Source: an uncultured Alphaproteobacteria bacterium (GTDB lineage Bacteria > Pseudomonadota > Alphaproteobacteria > RF32 > CAG-239). Taken from it: a DNA stretch of 17,724 bases. Positions 7,444 to 14,825 of the stretch are shown here, in pieces. How positions within the stretch are numbered: the stretch's first letter is position 1; each line of letters opens with the position of its first letter. The DNA is taken from NCBI GenBank assembly GCA_944391365.1, contig CALXTH010000137.1, forward strand, positions 1 to 17,724, in the 5' to 3' direction. The position numbers and the translations under genes were made by a program. A model generated the notes under the pieces. That model did not search any database, was not told where the DNA came from, and saw only the letters and a list, made by a program, of their open reading frames with translations.

Positions 7444-7531
7444 CCCTTTGTTCCTCCCTTCACTCTCCGCCAACGCTATCTAAGCATCGCGCCTCATTAG
7501 CCGCCGGACAAGCTACCGCTAACCGACCGGG

Positions 7532-10231
7532 TCAAGCTGCGCCAGCTTGGAGGAGAATTTGGCGAAAATCTTTCTCGGTCAGAACTTCGGGCAAAACCAC
7601 TCCGTACGGAAATTTCGGACTAAAAATAACATAAAACGGAATCCCCGCCCGACCATATCGGGACATAAAAGCCAAAACATCCGGATTATAATCCGTCCAG
7701 TCAACATCTATGACTTTAATATCATCATGCTGAATCATCGCCGCAATAAACGGACTTTTGAAAACGGTATAATCATTAAATTTGCAGGTCAGACACCACT
7801 CAGCCCCGACACGCACCAGAACAACCTGCCCCTGCGCCACCAAACGCTCAATTTCGGCATAATCAATGGGCGCCGGAGCCTCTGCCCGGACAGTTGCAGC
7901 ATGCCGGGAAAACTGCGCCCCGATCCAAAACATCATTCCCAGCAGCAAAAAAAGATTAACTCCGGCAATTGAGCGGAAAATAAGCTTTTTCACCCCCTGC
8001 TTAACCTGCCGTTCCATCTTCAAAAGCGCCAAACGCTCAGCCACGGCTTTCCGAAACAACAGCAACAGCCAGAAAAAAACAAGCGCACCAATCAACCCGG
8101 CCAAAGCCCGACCGGAAACCTGAACACCGATAAGCGACAGCAACCAGATTATTGTCAAAAGCATCAAAAACGCCATAAAGAGCTCAAGCTTCTTCATCCA
8201 TTTTCCGGGCTTGGGCATCAACACTGCCACCCCCGGCATCCGCCAAAACAAAAGATACGGCAGAGAAAGGCCGAAAGCAACGGCCGCCATAACCAAAACA
8301 AACTCCGCCGCCCCGCCGCATAAAGCAAAACCAACCGCCGTTGCCAGATACGGCGCTGTACATGACGTTGACATCAACACCACCAGCCCGCCGGCCAAAA
8401 GATATTTGAGACTATCCTCATTTTTCCCGACAAAATATTTTTGCACAAAAGCCGGCACCCTGATCTCATAAATTCCACAAATCTGAGCCAAAAACAACAC
8501 CATGGCGAACAACATAAACACCAGGAAATACGGGCTTTGAAACTGAATTCCCCATCCCAGCGCCGCCCCGGCAGACTTTACCGCCAACAAAACAAGAATC
8601 AGAAAAGCAAACGCAATCCAAATTCCGACCAGCGTATAAGCAAAACTCCTCTGGACCTTTTCGCGTTTTTCTGCGCCAAATGCCGCCAAAGACATCAACT
8701 TCAAAGCCAACACCGGAAAAACACAAGGCATAAAATTCAGCAAAAATCCGCCCAACACGGCAAAAAGCAAAATTCCGCCGCCGATTCGAACCCCGGTCTT
8801 TTCCAAAAGCGGAATTTCCGCCGCCTCCAATGTCTTTTTAACCGCCCGGTTGTCCGCCCATGAAACAATAACCGTAAACAGCCGCCCGGACAAATCCGCA
8901 TCCTGACGCTTTGCCGTCAGAAAAACATCAACATCATCACCCTGAACACTCATCCGCGGCTCTGCAAAACCAATGTCATATTCATCATCGACAAACACAT
9001 CCAGCGCCGCCGGATTCTTTGCTGTCCGCAATTGCAAATGCAGCTCGTTCTGCCCGTCTGCCCCCTGCGCCGCCGCCAAAGACAAAATCTCCACATCCGG
9101 ATTCTCGGCTTCCGGCAAAGCCAAAAAAGACTGCGTAATAAAGTTGCTTGCCGTCGATTCATAACCAAACCCGGATGGCAGAAAGAGCTCCGGCGTCAAA
9201 GTCTCAGTCTGACACCCCTGCTCATCACAAACATCAACCGCCACCTGCGCTCTTAAATCCAAAGATGCCGCCGGATTTTTCACCTTCAACAAAACCGGAA
9301 GCGCAAAATCGCCGCCCCGGCCGCCCTCTCCCACAGGACCTTCGCGCTTTGGCACCGGCAAAAACACCGCCCAGCTTTCAAGATTATCAGATTGAAAATC
9401 CAAAAACGGCTTGCCCCCGCCGACCAATTTAACAAATTTTCCCTCCGGCACAGATAAATGAACCGCTGCTTTTATCTCTTTTTGGTCATTTAATGTCGTT
9501 TCCGCCGTAATCAGCCGCGCCGCCGTTTCATCGCTTCCGCCCTTAGTCCATGCACCGTTTCCGCCGCCCCCGCTAAGAGGATCCTCCGATTGCCGCCCGT
9601 AAAGGAAAAACTCTTCCGCCCCCAGACGGGAAAACAAATCACCCAACTGCCGCAAAGGTTCACTCCGCTCGTTATCAAACAAACGCTCCCTGCGGAATTT
9701 TTCCAGATAAGCCCACCCGTCCCGCGGCTGCGAGCTATAAGACACCACGGTCTTAAAATCCGTAATCACCACCGTATCCGGCGAATCAATATACGGGAGC
9801 TGATCCGGCATTTCATACTGCTGTTCATCCAAAACCAGCGGCGGGTCCTCCGGAACCAGAAAGCTGGCCATAACCTGATCATAGAGATTTGAAAAAAAGC
9901 GATAAAACTTGACCCCGTCACGAATTGTCTGCTCCCGGTCATACAAATCATTGCCCCGCAAGTCAGGAAAAAACCGCTGCACATCCTCACTCAAATCCGC
10001 ATTAATCTCATTCCCCGGATAGGCCTCATCAAAATAACTGCCGATTGTCATAATACTCTCAACCTGTTCGCCAAAAGAGGCCTGACGGGGTTCATCCCCC
10101 TCCTCCAAAGCCAGAACAACATTCCCGGGAGGCGTTTCCACTGGCGATTCGGTCTCTGCCGCCACCGCCGGAAACGCAAAAAAAGCTGCAAAAATTAAAA
10201 GATAAGCAATTTTTTTCATGTATTTCTTCAT
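7532..10231 (-). CDS. DsbD/ScsB-like protein-disulfide reductase with C-terminal thioredoxin domain
   Basis: Inner-membrane thiol:disulfide interchange protein that carries electrons from cytoplasmic thioredoxin to periplasmic partners. The product has 899 residues. A signal peptide spans ~1-25 (ending AVAA). Residues ~26-230 match nothing I know. An ScsB/DsbD-alpha-like domain (~235-475) has a Cys pair C335/C340 in VCDEQGC. The hydrophobic DsbD-beta core (~481-776) has one Cys in NFMPCVFP (C503) and one in STSCTAPY (C624), the positions of the transmembrane redox pair. The C-terminal thioredoxin domain (~787-899) has the active site W812-C-L-T-C816. All three expected Cys pairs are present. 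It is longer than E. coli DsbD (~565) mainly because of the N-terminal region. An in-frame ATG at 10219 is an alternative start; neither has a strong Shine-Dalgarno. The 3' end overlaps a palindromic repeat. It is divergent from yqgE. Confidence 0.92.
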   Translation of the reverse strand: MKKYMKKIAYLLIFAAFFAFPAVAAETESPVETPPGNVVLALEEGDEPRQASFGEQVESIMTIGSYFDEAYPGNEINADLSEDVQRFFPDLRGNDLYDREQTIRDGVKFYRFFSNLYDQVMASFLVPEDPPLVLDEQQYEMPDQLPYIDSPDTVVITDFKTVVSYSSQPRDGWAYLEKFRRERLFDNERSEPLRQLGDLFSRLGAEEFFLYGRQSEDPLSGGGGNGAWTKGGSDETAARLITAETTLNDQKEIKAAVHLSVPEGKFVKLVGGGKPFLDFQSDNLESWAVFLPVPKREGPVGEGGRGGDFALPVLLKVKNPAASLDLRAQVAVDVCDEQGCQTETLTPELFLPSGFGYESTASNFITQSFLALPEAENPDVEILSLAAAQGADGQNELHLQLRTAKNPAALDVFVDDEYDIGFAEPRMSVQGDDVDVFLTAKRQDADLSGRLFTVIVSWADNRAVKKTLEAAEIPLLEKTGVRIGGGILLFAVLGGFLLNFMPCVFPVLALKLMSLAAFGAEKREKVQRSFAYTLVGIWIAFAFLILVLLAVKSAGAALGWGIQFQSPYFLVFMLFAMVLFLAQICGIYEIRVPAFVQKYFVGKNEDSLKYLLAGGLVVLMSTSCTAPYLATAVGFALCGGAAEFVLVMAAVAFGLSLPYLLFWRMPGVAVLMPKPGKWMKKLELFMAFLMLLTIIWLLSLIGVQVSGRALAGLIGALVFFWLLLLFRKAVAERLALLKMERQVKQGVKKLIFRSIAGVNLFLLLGMMFWIGAQFSRHAATVRAEAPAPIDYAEIERLVAQGQVVLVRVGAEWCLTCKFNDYTVFKSPFIAAMIQHDDIKVIDVDWTDYNPDVLAFMSRYGRAGIPFYVIFSPKFPYGVVLPEVLTEKDFRQILLQAGAA
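7533..7549. repeat. Short palindrome, copy 2, inside the 3' end of the DsbD-like gene
   Basis: CAAGCTG and CAGCTTG arms with a CGC loop. It matches copy 1 at 7259-7275. On the minus strand it encodes the last residues (QAGAA) and part of the stop codon of the DsbD-like gene. Confidence 0.6.
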
Positions 10232-10309
10232 TTTATATAAAAATAATGATTTTAATCTAAGTTATTTTGTGTTAGAATACAAGTGTTGAGTAAGTAAAAA
10301 GTATTTTCT
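10232..10309. promoter_or_regulatory. Divergent promoter region between the dsbD-like gene and yqgE
   Basis: A 78-base AT-rich gap that must carry the start signals of both genes. For the minus-strand gene, TTGTAT, 17 bases, TAGATT is a plausible match. For the plus strand, TAGAAT at 10273-10278 is a plausible -10 without a good -35. Overlapping divergent promoters are likely, but the exact elements are uncertain. Confidence 0.4.
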
Positions 10310-10894
10310 GTGAAAGATAGAAAGATGTTCAAACTCGATAGCGGAAACCTGACCGGCAAATGCCTGATTTCATCACCTTATATGGAAGACGAGCACTTCG
10401 GCCGTTCCCTGATATATATCTGCTCCCACAGCAAAGACGGAGCAATGGGTTTTGTCATAAATAAAAAAATAAGGGAATTTTCATTCGCCGATCTGGCCAG
10501 CCAGCTCCCGATAAAAACATTTAATCCGGAGCAGAACATAGACCTTCACCAGGGCGGACCGCTGGAAAGGATTCGGGGCTTTGTCATCCATTCCACAGAT
10601 TACGTCAAGGCAGATACGGTTGTCATTGACAACAACATCGCCATCTCCTCGTCTCTTGACATCATCAACGATATTGCTTTCGGCATGGGCCCCCGGGACA
10701 ACATCATCGCACTCGGATACTCAAGCTGGCGCCCGCATCAGTTGGAACAGGAAATCATCAACAACGACTGGCTGATTACCGACACCAAACCCGAGCTGAT
10801 CTTCCGAACCAAAGATGAAGACAAATGGGAAAAAGCCCTAAACGAGATCGGTATCGCCCCGGCCAACTTCTCATCTTTCTCCGGACACGCCTGA
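10310..10894 (+). CDS. yqgE: YqgE/AlgH family protein (UPF0301)
   Basis: A small conserved cytoplasmic protein of unresolved biochemical role, linked to alginate regulation in Pseudomonas as AlgH. The family signature is present throughout: LTGKCLISSPYM near the N-terminus, SLIYICSHSKDGAMGFVINK, HQGGPLERIRGFVIHS in the middle, and ALGYSSWRPHQLEQEIINNDWL near the C-terminus. The length (~190 residues) is usual. The start is uncertain: GTG at 10310 gives 194 residues, while ATG at 10325 (MFKLDSGNL) gives 189 and fits family N-termini better. Neither has a clear Shine-Dalgarno. It is divergent from the dsbD-like gene, and no downstream plus-strand partner follows before the tRNA. Confidence 0.93.
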   Translation: MKDRKMFKLDSGNLTGKCLISSPYMEDEHFGRSLIYICSHSKDGAMGFVINKKIREFSFADLASQLPIKTFNPEQNIDLHQGGPLERIRGFVIHSTDYVKADTVVIDNNIAISSSLDIINDIAFGMGPRDNIIALGYSSWRPHQLEQEIINNDWLITDTKPELIFRTKDEDKWEKALNEIGIAPANFSSFSGHA

Positions 10895-10965
10895 ACACTA
10901 CCAACCCCACCGAACAAGACCAACCGGATACCAACAACAACCAACAAAAAAACAAACCGGAAAAT

Positions 10966-11136
10966 TCATTCCCCTCCGAGAACCGAAGCATCCAACGACT
11001 TCAATTCCTGTTCCTGGAGCATTTCCTTTGCCTGCATAAAAGATTTCTGCGCATCGGCATTTCCATAATCCTTAAAGAACTGCGCCCCGGTCAGCACAAT
11101 CATCCCAAGCAGCAAAATATAGACAATCAAACGCAT
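10966..11136 (-). CDS. Small single-pass membrane protein, unknown
   Basis: 56 residues from the ATG at 11136, chosen because a strong GGAGG lies four bases upstream; the frame is open further 5' but without a ribosome site. The N-terminal helix (MRLIVYILLLGMIVLTGAQFF) would cross or anchor in the membrane. The remaining ~35 residues are hydrophilic and probably helical (AQKSFMQAKEMLQEQELKSLD). The combination of a good Shine-Dalgarno, a clear hydrophobic helix and an amphipathic tail supports a real gene. I do not recognise a family. It lies between yqgE (opposite strand) and tRNA-Glu, with no obvious operon partner. Confidence 0.6.
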   Translation of the reverse strand: MRLIVYILLLGMIVLTGAQFFKDYGNADAQKSFMQAKEMLQEQELKSLDASVLGGE

Positions 11137-11251
11137 GGAGCCTCCGAAAAAAATATCTTGGACAATTTCATTAAACATAAGAAACGGCTCATAAATCAAG
11201 CAAAAGAAAAACTTATCCAGATATATCAACAAAAAAGATGATAAAAAAAGC

Positions 11252-11280
11252 TTGCATAATTAAATAAAATAGTTTATTAG
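11252..11280 (+). promoter_or_regulatory. Promoter of tRNA-Glu
   Basis: -35 TTGCAT (11252-11257), 17-base spacer, -10 TATTAG (11275-11280), 27 bases before the mature tRNA 5' end. Spacing is optimal and the -35 is close to consensus. Confidence 0.55.
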
Positions 11281-11307
11281 ATACTCTGTCTTAAATCAAT
11301 AGGTCAT

Positions 11308-11383
11308 GGTCCCATCGTCTAGTGGCCTAGGACATCGCCCTCTCACGGCGGTAACGCGAGTTCGAGTCTCGCTGGGATCACCA
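11308..11383 (+). tRNA. tRNA-Glu (anticodon CUC), CCA encoded
   Basis: A 76-base cloverleaf. The acceptor stem GGTCCCA pairs with TGGGATC (one G-T wobble), the discriminator is A, and CCA is encoded at 11381-11383. The anticodon stem TCGCC/GGCGG (one wobble) holds loop CTCTCAC, anticodon CUC, which reads GAG codons. The T arm is GCGAG-TTCGAGT-CTCGC. The D arm contains the usual TAGTGGCCTAGGA. All parts needed for function are present. Confidence 0.97.
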
Positions 11384-11423
11384 CTAAAAAAAGCGCCTTA
11401 ATGGCGCTTTTTTTAGTGGTGAT
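11377..11423 (+). terminator. tRNA-Glu terminator: perfect 21-bp inverted repeat that includes the tRNA 3' end
   Basis: The arms at 11377-11397 and 11403-11423 are perfect reverse complements around a TTAAT loop. The left arm contains the last seven bases of the tRNA gene (ATCACCA), a CTAAAAAAA stretch and GCGCC. The right arm has GGCGC followed by seven T, so the core is a standard intrinsic terminator. The pairing extends unusually far, into the tRNA sequence itself. Confidence 0.85.
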
Positions 11424-11741
11424 GCGCAGCGGAGTTATTGTTGCGAGCCAAATTGGTTTGGGCGAAGCAATAATTACGAAGCAAGTGACCGAAGCGAAGT
11501 TGTTGAGCCGTTGGCGAAACTTACGCAGCAAGATACCATTTCAAGCGGCAGGTATAAAAACTGCCGTTTTTCTTTTATAAATCAAGCACTTAACCGAAAA
11601 GTTCCACGGGTTCTACGTCAAGTACCCGAAGCGTAGTTGGCGCGCACTAGAAAAGATTTACGACTGATTATCATTTTTATTGATATGCTTTATAAAATGA
11701 ACTATCATTTAAGCAGTGCAAATTTGAACCCAAGGAAAAGA
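11424..11741. other. Gene-free stretch between tRNA-Glu and the NUDIX gene
   Basis: No convincing coding region. An antisense ORF (11343-11531, minus) overlaps the tRNA and is rejected. Short repeated motifs of the form GCGAAGCAA/ACGAAGCAA/CCGAAGCGAAG occur at about 11462-11500. A second terminator lies at 11546-11571. The frame of the NUDIX gene is open back to a TTG at 11637, but without a ribosome site there. The stretch may mark the edge of inserted DNA. Confidence 0.5.
11546..11576 (+). terminator. Rho-independent terminator
   Basis: CGGCAG and CTGCCG form a 6-bp stem around a 9-base loop, followed directly by TTTTTCTTTT. It is classic on the plus strand, yet no gene ends immediately upstream. 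It may be a leftover from a lost gene or a backup for the tRNA. Confidence 0.7.
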
Positions 11742-12365
11742 ATGCAGAAATCTTCCGAAAAATGGCTGATTTGGGCCAAAGAAATTCAAGCAATTGCTCA
11801 AAACGGACTGACATATACCAAAGACGTTTTTGATCAGGAACGTTTTGAAAGATTAAGAGAAATATCCGCAGAAATCATGAGCTGTTACAGTGGACTTCCC
11901 ATTAAAACCGTCAAAAATTTATTTTGTAACGAGATTGGTTTTCAAACCCCTAAACTGGATACAAGAGCCGTTATTTTTGAAGATAATAAAATTCTTCTTG
12001 TGAAAGAAAATGACGGACATTGGTCTCTGCCCGGCGGATGGGTGGATTTTGATCAGACAATCAAGACCAATACGGAAAAAGAAGTCAAAGAAGAAGCCGG
12101 TCTGGATGCTAAAGCAATCAGGATTTTAGCCGTTCACGACAGAAATCAGCACAACAAACCGCCCTACGCTTACAATGTCTGCAAATTTTTTATTCTATGT
12201 GAAGGACAAGGTGGTTGTTTCCAAAAAAATATGGAAACGATAGAGAGTAAATTCTTTTCATTTGAAGAACTTCCAGACCTTGCCGAAGAAAAAAATACCA
12301 AAGAACAAATTGAAATGTGTTTTAAAGCTTATAATAATCCTCACTGGATACCTGAATTTGATTAA
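11742..12365 (+). CDS. NUDIX hydrolase with N-terminal NUDIX_N-type domain
   Basis: Hydrolyses a nucleoside diphosphate linked to another moiety; related proteins have been studied as ADP-ribose or nucleotide-sugar pyrophosphatases, but the substrate cannot be read here. The start at 11742 is chosen for AAGGA five bases upstream; the frame is open 35 codons further without such a site. The 207 residues comprise an N-terminal helical domain (~5-50, KWLIWAKEIQAIAQNGLTY, the NUDIX_N signature) and a NUDIX fold (~70-200). The NUDIX box runs from G99 to L121 and ends KEVKEEAGL. It has Gln105 where the consensus has Glu, and Lys113 where it has Arg; the metal-binding EExG core (E114, E117, E118) is kept. 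The gene is visibly more AT-rich than lysS or the dsbD-like gene, and its sequence is reminiscent of Firmicutes homologues, suggesting transfer. Confidence 0.92.
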   Translation: MQKSSEKWLIWAKEIQAIAQNGLTYTKDVFDQERFERLREISAEIMSCYSGLPIKTVKNLFCNEIGFQTPKLDTRAVIFEDNKILLVKENDGHWSLPGGWVDFDQTIKTNTEKEVKEEAGLDAKAIRILAVHDRNQHNKPPYAYNVCKFFILCEGQGGCFQKNMETIESKFFSFEELPDLAEEKNTKEQIEMCFKAYNNPHWIPEFD

Positions 12366-12585
12366 TTCCGTTCTATAAACGCGTGAATATTTTATTTTTG
12401 TTATAAATTTTGATTTTTTGGTTTTTAATTTTACCGATTTAAAATATAATTGGCTCGTTATCAATTCTTTATGATGAATAGATTGGAATGGATATATTTA
12501 ATTTTTAGCAATCATTTGCTATTTAGGGTGCCGTCGAAATAGCATTAATCAGCTTAATCGGATAAAAATTAAGAAAAGCAATAAT

Positions 12586-13029
12586 ATGAAAATCATTGAG
12601 ATAAAAGAAAGAACACCTTTATTGATTGAGAAACTGCTCAATATCTGGGAAACTTCAGTCAAAGCAACACATTTGTTTTTATCCTCCAAAGAAATAAATG
12701 AGATTAAACAATATGTTCCACAGGCCTTAAATAATGTTCCTGTTTTGGTCGTTGCAGAAAATGAAAATGGAATTCCGACCGGTTTTATGGGAATTTCCGG
12801 ACAAATGCTTGAAATGCTGTTTATTTCAGATGAAAACCGGGGTCAAGGAATAGGCAAACTGTTACTGCAATACGGCATCAAAAATTATTCCGTAAACAAA
12901 CTTGCCGTCAATGAACAGAATCCTCTCGCCAAAGACTTTTACGAGCACATGGGCTTCACGGTCTATAAAAGAACCGAGCTGGACGAACAAGGCACCCCCT
13001 ATCCCTTATTATATATGAAAAAGAATTGA
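12586..13029 (+). CDS. GNAT-family N-acetyltransferase (YjaB-like)
   Basis: Transfers an acetyl group from acetyl-CoA to an amine; the substrate is unknown. The 147 residues show the GNAT pattern: N-terminal helices (~10-45, WETSVKATHLFL), a central strand with LEMLFIS, the acetyl-CoA pyrophosphate loop RGQGIG at 85-90, and a C-terminal motif B (LAVNEQNPLAKDFYEHMGF, ~106-124). The organisation and the tail (RTELDEQGTPYPLLYMK) resemble E. coli YjaB and its relatives. The Shine-Dalgarno is weak (AAGAAAAG). It lies 220 bases after the NUDIX gene on the same strand, with a possible TATAAT at 12445-12450 in between, so it may have its own promoter. It is AT-rich like its neighbour and probably part of the same acquired segment. 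Confidence 0.92.
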   Translation: MKIIEIKERTPLLIEKLLNIWETSVKATHLFLSSKEINEIKQYVPQALNNVPVLVVAENENGIPTGFMGISGQMLEMLFISDENRGQGIGKLLLQYGIKNYSVNKLAVNEQNPLAKDFYEHMGFTVYKRTELDEQGTPYPLLYMKKN

Positions 13030-13307
13030 TAAATCCGGCCTGAATAAAATAATCTGTCTTGTGAGCTCGAAAACAGAGAATTTTGCAATATTGCGGGTTG
13101 CTCGGAACCATCCTTCTCGACAAGAACTTTCACATACCCTGATATTCACCCGGCAAACACGCATTGCATTTTTTGGCTAAATTATGAAGATATAAATTCA
13201 TAATCCGCTCCCCGGAAGATTTTGAAGCATTTTGCTCAACCGGAACATTCTGCAAAAGTAAATAAATTTTTTATTTGCAAATGATGAGCTTAAGCATCGC
13301 CAATCTG
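13030..13307. other. Spacer between convergent genes, no clear gene
   Basis: 278 bases. The only notable item is a 23-codon minus-strand ORF (13130-13201, MNLYLHNLAKK...) preceded by GGGGAG six bases upstream. It contains a Cys-x-x-Cys but matches nothing I know. It could be a remnant or chance. No terminator with a clear T tract was found. Confidence 0.35.
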
Positions 13308-14579
13308 TCATAAACAAACAGTCTTCCGGCGTACCTTTATCTGACACCCCAAGAACATAAAAATTTTATGTCCGCCTTTATTTTTAACCGAAAATATTTT
13401 TTGCAAAAAACGTTTTATTTTATATTTCCGCCTAAATTGACAAACCCTGGAATCACATAAGACCAAAGATGGCTGCCTTATCGCCTCAGCTGTCCCGACA
13501 TTCAACAGCTTTACATTATTCTTATCAAGAAATTCCACAAAATTATCATAGAGAGACAAATATTTTTTATTCATTTCATCATACGAACAAAAATCATATA
13601 TTTTCTCAATATCCGGCTCCTTTAACAACTCGGGATCCCACGGGATGCCCAAAAATTCAGACATTTCCCTGGCCCGGGAATCTCCATTCATAATAACCGC
13701 CGGAACACCGCTGTTTAACGCACAAATAGCTCCGTGGACACGCAATCCCACAAAAAAATCATATTTAGAAAGTTCCCTTTTCCATTCTTCCATATTAGAA
13801 AAAACATAAATCCGGTTAGAATATATTTTTTTGATTTGCTTATAAAACCGTTCTCTATTTTCCAATTTGTTAAAAGAAATCAATTTTATAAGAGACTGCT
13901 CCCAAGCCTGACTGTCCTGCAAAAAAATTCCACACCTGTTCTGCGATAAAAAAGAATCCGACAATCCTGATGAGGAGGCTATTTTCAAATCTCTGCTAAA
14001 TGCCTTTTTCTCTATTTTCTTTCGTTCTCTTCCCTGTTCAAAAAAAGACGGACAACCAATAACCCTCGTATTATTAACGCCGATTTGCTTTAAAACTTCC
14101 TGCGTATAATACCCTCTACACCCTATTTCTACCGTCCGCTCAGACAACTCCTGAAGAAAACGAATCAAATTCGGATCAAGTTTTTTATAAAACAACGGAT
14201 CATAACCATTAAAAGAATTAGCCCCCAATCCGGCAACAATAACCGGCTTATTGAGCTTTTTGATAAAATTCAGTATATGACCATAAGGCAGCTTTAACCC
14301 ATAAGATTCCGCAATTCTGATTTGATCCTGCAAAATCAAAAAAACATGAGAACATTCATTATTGACTTTGTCAATATCCGCATCCTGATTCGAAAAATCA
14401 TATTCATAAATATTCTTGATATGCAAATCCGACTCAACAGAACACCCCAACTCTTTCATCAAAGCATAAGTAATATAAGAATTACCTGTATTTCCGGCAA
14501 CACTTTTCATAAAAGAGGCGTAATCAGAAACATCTTCATCAGTCAGACAAATATTACTATTTATAAAAAACGGCCTCAC
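13308..14579 (-). CDS. Polysaccharide pyruvyl transferase family protein
   Basis: Members of this family attach pyruvate ketals to surface polysaccharides or act as glycosyltransferase-like enzymes in capsule and LPS loci. The start is taken as GTG at 14579, with AAGGGGG five bases upstream; the product then begins at RPFFINSNICLTDEDVSDY. An ATG at 14609 would add ten residues that just translate the ribosome-site region. The product has 423 residues. The N-terminal part has GNTGNSYITYAL (~29-40), typical of the family's first nucleotide-binding-like region. The C-terminal half has FFVGLRVHGAICALNSGVPAVI (~275-296), the family's most conserved signature, followed by SRAREMSEFLGIP. The last ~45 residues are a basic tail with a short HKIFMFLG element. 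The gene is AT-rich and isolated from any polysaccharide cluster in the window, consistent with an accessory locus. The acceptor is unknown. Confidence 0.88.
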   Translation of the reverse strand: MRPFFINSNICLTDEDVSDYASFMKSVAGNTGNSYITYALMKELGCSVESDLHIKNIYEYDFSNQDADIDKVNNECSHVFLILQDQIRIAESYGLKLPYGHILNFIKKLNKPVIVAGLGANSFNGYDPLFYKKLDPNLIRFLQELSERTVEIGCRGYYTQEVLKQIGVNNTRVIGCPSFFEQGRERKKIEKKAFSRDLKIASSSGLSDSFLSQNRCGIFLQDSQAWEQSLIKLISFNKLENRERFYKQIKKIYSNRIYVFSNMEEWKRELSKYDFFVGLRVHGAICALNSGVPAVIMNGDSRAREMSEFLGIPWDPELLKEPDIEKIYDFCSYDEMNKKYLSLYDNFVEFLDKNNVKLLNVGTAEAIRQPSLVLCDSRVCQFRRKYKIKRFLQKIFSVKNKGGHKIFMFLGCQIKVRRKTVCL

Positions 14580-14774
14580 CTGATCCCCCTTTTCACCTCT
14601 TATTTGCATAAATCAGATAACCAATCTGCTCACCACATAAAAAACTTTGTCAAATTTACTGTAGCTATATGGAATATATTATTAAACTACCGCCAAACGT
14701 CAAGAATAATTACTCTATTATCAACAAACATTTTTGAAAAACAACAACAAAAAAAAGAAGCTGATAGATACACA
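14580..14774. other. AT-rich spacer upstream of the pyruvyl transferase gene
   Basis: 195 bases with no supported coding region. A long plus-strand ORF covering 14322-15257 crosses it, but it is antisense to real genes and has no family features. The promoter of the minus-strand pyruvyl transferase gene should lie here; I could not pick one with confidence. Confidence 0.4.
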
Positions 14775-14807
14775 AAAAGAGCACTGTATTTGGTACAGTG
14801 CCCTTTT
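14775..14807 (-). terminator. Terminator of the two-gene unit 14826-15498
   Basis: On the minus strand, a stem of 14 pairs (one G-U) built from GGGCACTGTA and TACAGTGCTC plus A4/T4 ends, with a 5-base loop, ending in CTTTTTGTG. It begins 19 bases after the last stop codon. The A tract on the other side would allow weak function in both directions. Confidence 0.75.
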
Positions 14808-14825
14808 GTAAAAACAGACTCAAAA

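Larger units (their letters stand above)
7094..7531. other. Gene-free repeat cluster (438 bases)
   Basis: No coding region with a believable start or family match is seen on either strand. The stretch holds several palindromic elements (listed separately), a possible outer pairing of GGGGC at 7197-7201 with GCCCC at 7227-7231, and no recognisable RNA family. It looks like a landing zone for small dispersed repeats between two convergently unrelated minus-strand genes. Confidence 0.6.

Noticed and set aside
7094..7531. Possible CRISPR array or structured RNA in the repeat cluster
   Set aside because: The repeats are different palindromes at irregular spacing, not identical direct repeats with unique spacers, and no known RNA fold is evident.
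11343..11531. Minus-strand ORF of 62 codons ending in the tRNA
   Set aside because: Its last codons are simply the antisense of tRNA-Glu and its terminator. There is no ribosome site, and such ORFs arise by chance opposite tRNAs.
11308..13307. Integrated element bounded by tRNA-Glu direct repeats
   Set aside because: I looked for a second copy of the tRNA 3' segment (TTCGAGTCTCGCTGGGATCACCA or part of it) downstream and saw none, and there is no integrase, so no att pair is called.
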